From Nonomuraea spiralis (GTDB lineage Bacteria > Actinomycetota > Actinomycetes > Streptosporangiales > Streptosporangiaceae), in NCBI RefSeq assembly GCF_014648435.1, contig NZ_BMRC01000044.1, positions 1-61,358 on the forward strand: a stretch of DNA of 61,358 nucleotides, in the 5' to 3' direction. The translations under genes were made by a program, and so were the position numbers. The notes under the pieces are model-generated. The model was not told the DNA's origin and searched no databases. It saw nothing but the letters and a program-made list of their open reading frames with translations. Below are positions 49,634-57,251 of the stretch, in pieces. The stretch's first letter is position 1, and each line of letters begins with the position of its first letter.

Positions 49634-49725
49634 GGGCCCCGGGCGACACTCCGCCTGCTGAGCAGGCGGGCCGGATGGACCATGGTCGGGATGCCTCATC
49701 CCGCCCTCCGGCTGCCACGGGGCCC
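49634..49725 (-). terminator. branched terminator stem
   Basis: Outer 8-bp stem GGGCCCCG (49634-49641) / CGGGGCCC (49718-49725) encloses a hairpin CCGCCTGC...GCAGGCGG (49651-49669) and a second arm GCCGGA (49670-49675) / TCCGGC (49707-49712) holding GGGATG/CATCCC. In the minus direction TCTTTGTTTT follows directly, a good intrinsic-terminator tail. It may also stop the plus-strand nitrobindin-DUF2470 transcript. Confidence 0.7.
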
Positions 49726-49774
49726 CGGTGGTTGCCTCGGATTCGCTTGCGCCACGAGACAACAGTCCGCAGTG

Positions 49775-49816
49775 CTAGCGGACAACCACCTCGCTAGCCC
49801 GACTATGACTATCCAT
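49775..49816 (-). CDS. 13-residue ORF (possible leader peptide)
   Basis: Encodes MDSHSRASEVVVR with a strong AAAGGAGG upstream and three successive valine codons (GTG, GTT, GTC) before the last Arg. These codons overlap the arms of two competing hairpins, which is the layout of an attenuator, although no biosynthetic gene follows. Existence of the ORF is seen; translation is inferred from the ribosome binding site. Confidence 0.5.
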   Translation of the reverse strand: MDSHSRASEVVVR

Positions 49817-49929
49817 TATTCGGACCACCTCCTTTCCGCGTACTCATGAAGCTATGCGGTCGCGAGCGGCGGGGGCAAGTAATTATCGGACGGCCTCGAA
49901 GAGCCGGGCGGGCGCTTTACACTCGGGAC

Positions 49930-50343
49930 ATGACCGAGACGCAGTGGCACGAGGAACTCCGCGCCAAGGGCTACCGGGTCACCCCGCAGCGGCAGCTCGT
50001 GCTCGAAGCCGTCAAGGACCTTGAGCACGCGACGCCCGAGGAGATCTGCCACAAGGTGCGCGAGACGGCGCGCGGGGTCAACATCTCCACCGTCTACCGC
50101 ACCCTTGAGCTGCTCGAAGAGCTCGGCATGGTCACCCACACCCATCTCGGTCACGGTGCGCCGACCTACCACCTGGCCGCCGAGGCCGACCACGTCCACC
50201 TGGTGTGCCGGGGTTGCGACGAGGTGTTCGAGGTGCGGCCCGAGCTGGCCGAAGGGCTGGTGAAGGGGCTCGACGAGGAGCTGGGGTTCGCGGCCGACGT
50301 CCACCACCTCACGGTCTTCGGCCGCTGCCGCGACTGTCGTTGA
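49930..50343 (+). CDS. Fur-family metalloregulator
   Basis: Ferric-uptake-regulator family protein, 137 residues: winged helix (about 10-75; TPQRQLVLEAV, NISTVYRTLELLEELGMV) and dimerisation domain with HVHLVCRGCDEVFEV and a C-terminal CRDC, giving the two structural CxxC pairs. Its gene order next to ygfZ resembles the Streptomyces nickel regulator Nur locus, so a Ni- or Fe-sensing role is possible; the metal cannot be settled from sequence. Start ATG 49930. Confidence 0.9.
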   Translation: MTETQWHEELRAKGYRVTPQRQLVLEAVKDLEHATPEEICHKVRETARGVNISTVYRTLELLEELGMVTHTHLGHGAPTYHLAAEADHVHLVCRGCDEVFEVRPELAEGLVKGLDEELGFAADVHHLTVFGRCRDCR

Positions 50344-50397
50344 TCAACCGGCGACACCGGCGTCGGACGCCGTCGCGCGGGCGGATAGCCTGGAGTC

Positions 50398-51336
50398 ATG
50401 CGTAGCCCTCTGCTCGATCTCCCCGGCGCCGTCGCGGCCGACGGGCCGGACGCCGACGTAGCGGCGCACTACGGCGACCTGTTCGCCGAGCAGCGCGCGC
50501 TGGCCAAGGGTGAGGCGGTCGTCGACCGCAGCAACCGCGAGGTGATCCGCATCTCGGGGGCCGACCGGCTGAAATGGCTCAACGACCTGACCTCGCAGAA
50601 GCTCGATGCGCTGCCGCCCGGCCAGTGGACGCAGACGCTCGACCTCGACCTCCAGGGCCGCGTCGTCCACCACCTGACGCTGGTCGACGACGGTGAGAGC
50701 GTGCTGGCGCACGTCGAGCCCGGCACGGCGCAGAGCCTGATCGACTATCTCGACCGCATGCGGTTCATGTTGCGCGTGGAGGTGTCGCGGGCCGACGACC
50801 TCGCGGTGCTCTCGACAGCGACCGAGGACTTCCTGGTGCCGCGCGCGGAGCTGGCCGACCATCTGGGCCGGCCGCTGGCGGGGTTGTGGGCGTACGAGGC
50901 GCTGCGGATCGAGGCCCACCGGCCGCGGTTCGGCTTCGAGACCGACCACAAGACGATCCCCCACGAGGTTGACTGGATCGGCTCGGCCGTCCATCTGAGC
51001 AAGGGCTGCTACCGCGGTCAGGAGACGGTCGCCCGCGTCCACAACCTGGGCCACCCGCCGCGGCGCCTGGTGTTCCTCCACCTCGACGGCAGCGTCGACA
51101 CGCTGCCGGTCCACGGCGCGCCGGTGATCTTCGAGAGCCAGGAGGTCGGCGTCGTCGGCTCGGCCGCCCGCCACCACGAGCTGGGCCCGATCGCGCTGGC
51201 CGTGGTCAAGCGCACGGTCCCGGTCGACGCGCCGCTGCTGGCCGGTGGCGTGGCCGCCGCGCAGGAGGTCATCGTCCCGCCGGACGCCGGCCGCAACGTC
51301 TCCATCGATCCCTCGCTGCGCCGCCGGATCCGCTGA
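50398..51336 (+). CDS. ygfZ: folate-binding protein YgfZ
   Basis: Folate-binding protein of 312 residues related to the glycine-cleavage T protein; needed for assembly or repair of certain iron-sulfur enzymes. The family signature KGCYRGQE is present (about 201-208), as are the ISGADRLKWLNDLTSQ start region and DLQGR motif. ATG 50398 is six bases after TAGCCT, suggesting leaderless transcription (GGAG within the same stretch could also serve as ribosome binding site). Follows the Fur-family gene by 54 bp. Confidence 0.93.
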   Translation: MRSPLLDLPGAVAADGPDADVAAHYGDLFAEQRALAKGEAVVDRSNREVIRISGADRLKWLNDLTSQKLDALPPGQWTQTLDLDLQGRVVHHLTLVDDGESVLAHVEPGTAQSLIDYLDRMRFMLRVEVSRADDLAVLSTATEDFLVPRAELADHLGRPLAGLWAYEALRIEAHRPRFGFETDHKTIPHEVDWIGSAVHLSKGCYRGQETVARVHNLGHPPRRLVFLHLDGSVDTLPVHGAPVIFESQEVGVVGSAARHHELGPIALAVVKRTVPVDAPLLAGGVAAAQEVIVPPDAGRNVSIDPSLRRRIR

Positions 51337-51342
51337 CCCCCG

Positions 51343-51774
51343 CTAGGCGTCGATGTCGAGGACGAGCGTGATCGGCCCGTCGTTGACCAGCGAGACCTTC
51401 ATGTCGGCGCCGAAGCGGCCGGTCTCGACGTGGGCGCCGAGCGTCCTCAGCTCCTCGATCACGGCCTCGACCAGCGGCTCGGCGACCGGGCCCGGGGCCG
51501 CTGCCTGCCAGGTGGGGCGTCTGCCCTTGCGCGCGTCGCCGTAGAGGGTGAACTGGCTGATCACCAGGAGCGGGGCGGAGACGTCGGAGCAGGACTTCTC
51601 GCCGTGCAGGATGCGCAGCCCCCACAACTTGGCGGCGAGTTTGGCGGCCTCGGCGCGCGTGTCCGTGTGCGTGACGCCCACCAGGACGAGCAGCCCCGGC
51701 TCGTCGACCGCGCCCACTGTCTGCCCCTCGACCTCGACGGAGGCCGAGCTCACTCGTTGTACGACTGCTCGCAT
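51343..51774 (-). CDS. dtd: D-aminoacyl-tRNA deacylase
   Basis: Dtd of 143 residues: MRAVVQRVSSASVEV start, SQFTLYGD (substrate-binding SQFTL motif) and the C-terminal NDGPITLVLD with the Gly-cisPro-type NxGP motif. It hydrolyses D-amino acids, and glycine mischarged on tRNA-Ala, from tRNA. Converges on ygfZ with six bases between. A single-copy housekeeping gene. Confidence 0.96.
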   Translation of the reverse strand: MRAVVQRVSSASVEVEGQTVGAVDEPGLLVLVGVTHTDTRAEAAKLAAKLWGLRILHGEKSCSDVSAPLLVISQFTLYGDARKGRRPTWQAAAPGPVAEPLVEAVIEELRTLGAHVETGRFGADMKVSLVNDGPITLVLDIDA

Positions 51775-51834
51775 GGCATCCCATTCTGGCCCAGAAAGAA
51801 CTGTTCGTAGACTCAGGCCCAAAGGGGGCGCGTA

Positions 51835-52743
51835 ATGTCGCTGATTGTCGAGGTTGTCCGGTCGGGGTTCGTGGAGTCCACGCATCAGGCCCGCATGCTG
51901 ACCGTGGACGCCCGGGGCGTTCCCGTGGAGACGCGGGGCGCGGTGCACGTCCCGTCCTCGCCGCGTTCGTCGATGAAGCCCTTGCAGGCGCTCGGCATGT
52001 TGCGCAACGGGCTCCGGCTGGAGGGGGAGTTGCTGGCGCTGGCCTGCGCCTCCCACTCGGGCGAGGCGTTCCACGTGGACGGCGTACGGAAGATCCTGGA
52101 CGGAGCGGACCTCGATGAGTCCGCCCTGTTGTGTCCGGAGGACCACCCGTCCGACCGTACCTCGACCGAGTTCGGCCGGGTCTACATGAACTGCTCAGGC
52201 AAGCACGCCGCCATGCTGGCCACCTGCGTGCTCAACGACTGGCCGCTCGCGACCTACCTGGAGCCCGCGCACCCGCTGCAACGCGCGATCCGCCAGACGG
52301 TCGAGGACCTGACCGGCGAACGGGTGGCGGCCTCCGGCGTGGACGGCTGCGGCGCGCCGCTGTTCTTCGTCTCGATGCTCGGGGTGACCAAGGCGTTCAG
52401 GGCGTTCCCGCTGGCCGCCGAGGACTCGTACGAGCGGCGGATCTTCGACGCCATGCGGACGTATCCCGAGTGGACGTCCGGCACCGACCGCGCCGAGGCC
52501 AAGCTCATGCGGGCGATCCCCGGGCTGATGCTGAAGGCGGGCGCGGAGGCGTTCGAGGCGTTCGCGTTCGAGGACGGGCGCGCCGGGACGGTCAAGATCG
52601 AGGACGGCTCGCAGCGCGCCCGCGTGCCCGTCACCGTGGCCGCGCTGCGCTCGCTCGGCCTGGACGCCCCCGAACTGGCCGAGCTGGCCAGGCCGCCGCT
52701 GCTGGGCGGCGGCCGGCCGGTGGGCGAGCTGCGGATCCGCTAG
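51835..52743 (+). CDS. class 3 (Rhizobium-type) asparaginase
   Basis: Asparaginase of 302 residues of the ReAV/serine-beta-lactamase-like class. Key Ser-x-x-Lys is S45-K48 (SSMK); ASHSGE and the zinc-site CSGKHAAML are both present. Members hydrolyse L-asparagine in the cytoplasm. GGGGG about nine bases before ATG 51835. Its stop codon shares CTAG with the opposite DUF2207 gene. Confidence 0.9.
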   Translation: MSLIVEVVRSGFVESTHQARMLTVDARGVPVETRGAVHVPSSPRSSMKPLQALGMLRNGLRLEGELLALACASHSGEAFHVDGVRKILDGADLDESALLCPEDHPSDRTSTEFGRVYMNCSGKHAAMLATCVLNDWPLATYLEPAHPLQRAIRQTVEDLTGERVAASGVDGCGAPLFFVSMLGVTKAFRAFPLAAEDSYERRIFDAMRTYPEWTSGTDRAEAKLMRAIPGLMLKAGAEAFEAFAFEDGRAGTVKIEDGSQRARVPVTVAALRSLGLDAPELAELARPPLLGGGRPVGELRIR

Positions 52744-54344
52744 AGGGTGCGGAACTGACGGCTGGCGGAGATGGCCCCCGAGGTCGTCGTGGTGAACGTA
52801 CGCATCGACCCGGCGAACTTGGACAGATCCCACTCCGCCGGCCCGTGGTACCAGTAGAGGTTGTCGGACTGGTGGCCGTTGCCCGTCACCGAGGCCACCA
52901 CCCGTGACCAGTGCTCGACCCCGTCGAAGATCACCGCGTACGGCAGGTAGCGCGAGAACAGCTCCACCCGGTGCTGCTCGGGTACCTCGCCGAGGTCGCC
53001 GGAGAACAGGTACTCGCGGAAGCCCATCGTGTGGGCCAGCGCGGCCGAGCCCTTGGCGGTCTTGGCCGGCATGTACTGGCCGCCGACGGCCAGCGCGCCG
53101 CCCGCGATGACCAGGGCCAGCCCCAGCAGCCCGTACGTGGTGAACCAGGCCAGCGCGACCGTGGCCAGCAGGCCCAGGCCGATCAGCACGACGCCGATCG
53201 TCGTCCAGCGGGTGCGCTCGGTGTCGGGCCGGCGGGCGAACCAGCCCTGGGTGACGACGTCGGCGTAGAGCGCGTCGCGCACCTTGCCGAGGTGGCCGGC
53301 GAACGAGCCGGACAGCTGCGAGAGCAACACCGTGTCGCGGCCGTCGAAGACGGCGTCGTAGAGGGCGCGCTCGTACCTCAGCAGCGCGTTGACCGGCGCG
53401 TTCGGCAGCCTGACCAGCATCCAGTCGGGGGCGTCGTAGGTCTGGCGGGGCTGCTCGTCGATCCGCAGGTAGCCGCGGACGGCCAGGTCGACGATGGTGG
53501 CGGTCACGTCGATCACGTCGGCCTGCTCGTCCACCAGCGTGCCGATCTGGCCGGGACGCACACCGTCCGGCGGGGTGAAGTGCCCGTTCTGTACGGGATC
53601 GACCCCGCCCTTCTCGTGACCGGCGACACGAGCGTCCCGGCCGCGCGTCCAGTAGAGCAGGCCGAGGCCGCCGAGCAGCAGCACGAGCAGGCCGGCCATG
53701 GCGCCGCCGGTGACCAGGTCGAGGGCGAACGCCGAGGCCAGCGAGAACCGCCTCTCCAGGATGGGCGCGCCGGAGCTGGAGCCCTTGGGGTAGCCGACCA
53801 CCACCGTGAGCGCCTGGCCCGGCGCGATGTTCTCCTGCTCGAAGTCGGCCCGCGTGCCGACGTGGTCCATGGTGGCCGCGGTGCAGCCGATGGCCGAGGT
53901 CAGGTCACCGGCGAAGCACGACAGGTTCTGCACCTGGCCGGGCCCGTGGACCTGGACGGTCGCCTTGGCGATGGGGACGTTCCAGCCGCTGACGGCGAAC
54001 CAGCGCAGCTCCTCCACCCCGCCCGAGGTCGCCACCGCGCCCTTGACGTCGTACTCGATGGTCTGGCCCGTCGCGGTCAGGACGTCGCCGTCGAGCTTGC
54101 CGCCCTTGATGTTGGTGATCCGGTAGACGCGGTCGTTGTCGTCGTCGAAGCGGGTCTTGGTGAGGAGGGTGCGCTTGAGGACGTCCGGCGCTCTGGTGAG
54201 CTTCTCGACCACGTGGAGGGTGCCGTCCTTGGCGAGCGTCATCGTCACCTCGTCCGTGATCCCGGCGTCGGCCAGGGCGGGGGTGGCCAGCAACGTCAGG
54301 GCGGTGGCCCCGAGGGCGGCCAACGTGAGTCTGAAACCCGTCAT
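52740..54344 (-). CDS. DUF2207 membrane protein
   Basis: Predicted membrane protein of 534 residues: signal peptide (1-25), an extracytoplasmic DUF2207 beta domain (26-210), a span (about 212-233), a cytoplasmic segment with winged-helix-like character (ATIVDLAVRGYLRID), two further spans (about 390-435) and a C-terminal domain with the typical FREYLFSGDLGEVPEQH and RYLPYAVIFDGVEHW motifs. The family is widespread in actinobacteria and firmicutes and has no known function. Single gene, no operon partner. Confidence 0.9.
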   Translation of the reverse strand: MTGFRLTLAALGATALTLLATPALADAGITDEVTMTLAKDGTLHVVEKLTRAPDVLKRTLLTKTRFDDDNDRVYRITNIKGGKLDGDVLTATGQTIEYDVKGAVATSGGVEELRWFAVSGWNVPIAKATVQVHGPGQVQNLSCFAGDLTSAIGCTAATMDHVGTRADFEQENIAPGQALTVVVGYPKGSSSGAPILERRFSLASAFALDLVTGGAMAGLLVLLLGGLGLLYWTRGRDARVAGHEKGGVDPVQNGHFTPPDGVRPGQIGTLVDEQADVIDVTATIVDLAVRGYLRIDEQPRQTYDAPDWMLVRLPNAPVNALLRYERALYDAVFDGRDTVLLSQLSGSFAGHLGKVRDALYADVVTQGWFARRPDTERTRWTTIGVVLIGLGLLATVALAWFTTYGLLGLALVIAGGALAVGGQYMPAKTAKGSAALAHTMGFREYLFSGDLGEVPEQHRVELFSRYLPYAVIFDGVEHWSRVVASVTGNGHQSDNLYWYHGPAEWDLSKFAGSMRTFTTTTSGAISASRQFRTL

Positions 54345-54371
54345 GGCGGGACATCGTAGCGGTTGCGGGTG

Positions 54372-55460
54372 TCAATCCAGGGAGATGCCGTCGGCCGCCC
54401 GGCTCACGCTCTCGGGCGAGGCGGCCATGCCGGGGTTCTCCAGCGCGAGGGCCTGGTTCAGGGCGACGAACGGGCGCATCCGCCGCTCGTACCGGTCGAA
54501 CGCCCCCTCGGGCGCCCTGCCCAGCTCCTCGGCCAGCACGTACGCCCCCACCAGGGCCAGGCTGGTGCCCTGCCCCGACAGCGGCGAGGCGCAGTAACCG
54601 GCGTCGCCGACCAGCGCGACCCGGCCCCGTGACCAGCGGTCCATCTCGACCTGGGCCATGGCGTCGAAGTAGAAGTCGTCGGCCTTCCACATGGCCTCCA
54701 GCAGCTTGGGCGCCTCCCAGCGCAGCCCCGAGCAGTGCTCCTGGACCAGGCGCTTCTGCTGCTCGACGTCGCGGTGGTCGTAGTCGAGCGGGCCCGCGGC
54801 GAAGCCCATGTTCACCTTCATCACCGCCGGCTCCCGGTCGCTGAACAGGCCGAACCCGGCCTCGCCCTCCCGGTGCCAGAGCTGCCAGTGGTCCAGGCCG
54901 AGGAAGTTGTCGGCGGTGTAGATGGAGACGTACATGCCGAGGTGCTTGAGGAACTGCTCCTCGGGGCCGAAGGTGAGCTTCCTGACGTTGGAGTGCAGGC
55001 CGTCGGCGCCGATCACGTAGTCGTAGCGGTCCCGGCCGCCGCCGTCGAAGGTCACGTCCACACCGGTGTCGTCCTGGGTGAGGGTGGCGATGGAGTCGCC
55101 GTACAGGTGGGGGGTGTCGGCGGCGGCGGTGAGGATCGCGGTCAGGTCGTCGCGGGCGATCTCGACGTCCGGGCTGTCGAGCCGGCCACCGCTGATCGTC
55201 TCCTCGGTGCTGCGCATGATCTCGTTGCCGTCGCCGTCGACCATGGACATGCCGCGCATGGTCGTCCTCAACGCCCTGACCTGCTCCAGGACGCCCATCC
55301 GGGCCGCCACGACGAGGGCGGCGCCCCGGAGGTCGACGGCCTGACCGCCCTTGCGCGGAGCCGGCGCGCGTTCGACCAGCGTGACCTCGAAGCCGTGCCG
55401 GCGCAGCCAGTAGGCGAGGACCGGGCCGCCGACGCTCGCGCCGGAAATGAGGATCTTCAC
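54372..55460 (-). CDS. FAD-dependent monooxygenase
   Basis: Class A flavoprotein monooxygenase of 362 residues: nucleotide-binding ISGASVGGPVLAYWLRRHG-like start (GxxxxG), YDYVIGADGLHSNVR (DG motif region) and RVALVGDAGYCASP (GD motif). GTG 55460 has GAGGAC six bases upstream. Many such enzymes hydroxylate aromatic compounds or inactivate antibiotics such as tetracyclines and rifamycins. It is divergent from a GntR-TetR repressor, which suggests induction by a foreign small molecule. Confidence 0.92.
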   Translation of the reverse strand: MKILISGASVGGPVLAYWLRRHGFEVTLVERAPAPRKGGQAVDLRGAALVVAARMGVLEQVRALRTTMRGMSMVDGDGNEIMRSTEETISGGRLDSPDVEIARDDLTAILTAAADTPHLYGDSIATLTQDDTGVDVTFDGGGRDRYDYVIGADGLHSNVRKLTFGPEEQFLKHLGMYVSIYTADNFLGLDHWQLWHREGEAGFGLFSDREPAVMKVNMGFAAGPLDYDHRDVEQQKRLVQEHCSGLRWEAPKLLEAMWKADDFYFDAMAQVEMDRWSRGRVALVGDAGYCASPLSGQGTSLALVGAYVLAEELGRAPEGAFDRYERRMRPFVALNQALALENPGMAASPESVSRAADGISLD

Positions 55461-55502
55461 GATGTGTCCTCTGTTTCTTGTTGACGTTGTACGCAGAACT
55501 GA

Positions 55503-55517
55503 ATGTACGGCGTACAT
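55503..55517. promoter_or_regulatory. operator 1 of the GntR-TetR regulator (candidate)
   Basis: ATGTACG-G-CGTACAT is a perfect 7-1-7 palindrome 43 bp before the monooxygenase start, in the upstream promoter region of that gene. Confidence 0.65.
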
Positions 55518-55548
55518 ACAGCAGGTGGCAATGATTCCTTGCTAGGAT

Positions 55549-55562
55549 CTGTACTAGTACAG
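55549..55562. promoter_or_regulatory. operator 2 of the GntR-TetR regulator (candidate)
   Basis: CTGTACTAGTACAG is a perfect 14-bp palindrome directly after TAGGAT (55543-55548), a probable -10 of the regulator gene, and 12 bases before its ATG. It shares GTAC half-sites with operator 1. Confidence 0.7.
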
Positions 55563-55574
55563 AGAGAGGTTGCG

Positions 55575-56492
55575 ATGACGGCTCCGCCTTACGCGCGCAT
55601 CGTCGAGGACATCAAGCGGCGTGTCGCCGACGGCCGGCTCAGGCCCGGCGACCGGGTGCCCTCCACCAGGCAGCTCGCCCGCGACTGGGAGGTCGCGCTC
55701 GCCACGGCGGCCAAGGCGCTGACGGTCCTGGCCCAGGAGGGCGTGGTGGTCGCCGAGCCGCGCGTCGGCACGATCGTGGCCGAGACCCGCGGCGGCAGGG
55801 CGCGGCGGGCCCCCGTGCCGTCCGGCGACGACCTGACCCGCGACCGCATCGTGGCCGCGGCCGTCGAGATCGCCGACGCCGACGGGCTCGCGGAGCTGAC
55901 CATGCGCGGGGTCGCGGGCCGGCTCGGCGTGGCCACCATGTCCCTCTACCGGCACGTCGGCGGCAAGGACGACCTGGTCATGCTGATGATCGACCAGGTG
56001 ATCCGGGAGTTCCCGCTGCCCGACCCGCCGCCCGAGGGGTGGCGGGCCAGGCTGGAGGTCGCCGCCCGGGTGCAGTGGGCGGGTTACCGCACCCACCCGT
56101 GGATGGCCAGGGTCACCTCACTGACCAGGCCGCTGCCCTCGCTCAGCCTGATCGCCCACACCGAATGGGTGATGAGCACGCTGGCGGGCACGCCCCTCGA
56201 TCCCATGGCGAAGATGCACGTGCACACCCTGCTGTTCAGCTTCGTCCAAGGGCTGGCCGCCAACATCGAGATGGAGCAGCGGGCCCAGGCCGCGACCGGG
56301 CTGACCGCCGACGAGTGGATGACCACCCGGGAGGGGGAGCTCCAGGAGCTCGCCGGATCGGGACGGCTGCCCGCCTTCAGCGCCGTCATCGAGGACATGG
56401 GCGGCGAGTTCGACCTCGACCTCGACCAGCTCTTCGCATTCGGCCTGGACGCGCTGCTCGACGGGCTCGCCCGGCTGGTCGAGGGGCGCTAG
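55575..56492 (+). CDS. GntR-TetR fused repressor
   Basis: Regulator of 305 residues with two DNA-binding units: a GntR winged helix (about 5-72; YARIVEDIKRRVADGRLRPGD, STRQLARDW) and a TetR-type helix-turn-helix (about 92-140; LTMRGVAGRLGVATMSLYRHVGGKDDL), followed by a TetR C-terminal ligand domain (145-305). Such fusions are known in actinobacteria and often control drug-modifying or efflux genes. The divergent flavin monooxygenase is the evident target. GAGAGAGG precedes ATG 55575, which is favoured over 55503, an ORF start that lies within operator 1. Confidence 0.9.
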   Translation: MTAPPYARIVEDIKRRVADGRLRPGDRVPSTRQLARDWEVALATAAKALTVLAQEGVVVAEPRVGTIVAETRGGRARRAPVPSGDDLTRDRIVAAAVEIADADGLAELTMRGVAGRLGVATMSLYRHVGGKDDLVMLMIDQVIREFPLPDPPPEGWRARLEVAARVQWAGYRTHPWMARVTSLTRPLPSLSLIAHTEWVMSTLAGTPLDPMAKMHVHTLLFSFVQGLAANIEMEQRAQAATGLTADEWMTTREGELQELAGSGRLPAFSAVIEDMGGEFDLDLDQLFAFGLDALLDGLARLVEGR

Positions 56493-57223
56493 TCGGAGAT
56501 CGCGATGCGCAGGCGGCGGAAGCCGCGGCCCTTGCTCTCGATCTTGGCGACCCTGATGCGGCCGATCTGCTTGGTCGAGGCCACGTGGGTGCCGCCGTCG
56601 GCCTGGGTGTCGAGGCCCACGATGTCGACGACGCGCACGTCCTGGACGGTCTCGGGCACCAGGTTGGTGGCCGTGCGGATGATGTCGGGGATCTCGAACG
56701 CCTCCTCGCGCGGCAGCACGCGCACGTCGATGCGCCGGTCGGCGATGATCTCGGCGTTGCAGGCGTCCTCGACGGCCTCCTTGAAGCCGGGCGGCACCTC
56801 GGGCAGGTCGAAGTCCATGCGGGCGCTCAGCTCGTCCATGTTGCCGCCGGTGACCAGGCAGCCGTAGTCCCGGAACACCACGCCGCACAACACGTGGAGC
56901 CCCGAGTGTGTACGCATGAGCGCCGAACGCCGGGCGTCGGCCACGGCCGCCGCCACCACCGTGCCCACGGGCGGGATCGGGTCGCCTTCGGCCGGGATCA
57001 GGTGGAGATCGTCGCCTTTGCGTACGCCGACGATGCGGGTCTCCACACCCTGCCAGACCAGAACTCCGTGATCGGCCGGCTGGCCGCCCCCGCCTGGATA
57101 GAATGCCGACCTGCTCAGCACGATCCCCTCAGGCGTCGCGTCCAGCACGACGGCTTCGAAGTCTCGCAGGCTCTGGTCGGACAGTTCGAGCCGCTGCGTG
57201 CGCCCGTGGAGGTCGGCGGTCAT
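56489..57223 (-). CDS. alanyl-tRNA editing protein AlaX
   Basis: Trans-editing protein of 244 residues homologous to the editing domain of alanyl-tRNA synthetase; it deacylates Ser- or Gly-tRNA(Ala). Zinc ligands are in HSGLH (HxxxH, about 106-110) and in QADGGTHV, where AlaRS has CxxxH. FYPGGGGQPADHG is the conserved N-terminal AlaX-L/M segment. ATG 57223 follows TAGGCT by six bases (leaderless). It shares a CTAG with the GntR-TetR stop. Confidence 0.92.
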   Translation of the reverse strand: MTADLHGRTQRLELSDQSLRDFEAVVLDATPEGIVLSRSAFYPGGGGQPADHGVLVWQGVETRIVGVRKGDDLHLIPAEGDPIPPVGTVVAAAVADARRSALMRTHSGLHVLCGVVFRDYGCLVTGGNMDELSARMDFDLPEVPPGFKEAVEDACNAEIIADRRIDVRVLPREEAFEIPDIIRTATNLVPETVQDVRVVDIVGLDTQADGGTHVASTKQIGRIRVAKIESKGRGFRRLRIAISD

Positions 57224-57251
57224 ATCGGCAGCCTAGTGCCCCGGGGTGATA

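Larger units (their letters stand above)
49621..49840 (-). ncRNA. candidate structured small transcript with tiny ORF
   Basis: The 312-bp gap 49618-49929 carries an apparently self-contained minus-strand unit: AAAGGAGG near 49837-49830, a 13-codon ORF (49816-49775), alternative hairpins at 49727-49797, and a long branched stem ending in a U-run at 49634-49621. It points away from the Fur-family gene and runs into the 3' end of the DUF2470 gene, so no conventional gene lies downstream. I do not recognise it as tmRNA, RNase P, SRP or 6C RNA. Confidence 0.55.

Noticed and set aside
49741..49830. Gap sequence as a tRNA, tmRNA or SRP RNA
   Set aside because: No GGTTCGAnTCC T-arm, CCA end, tmRNA start or SRP tetraloop motif was found.
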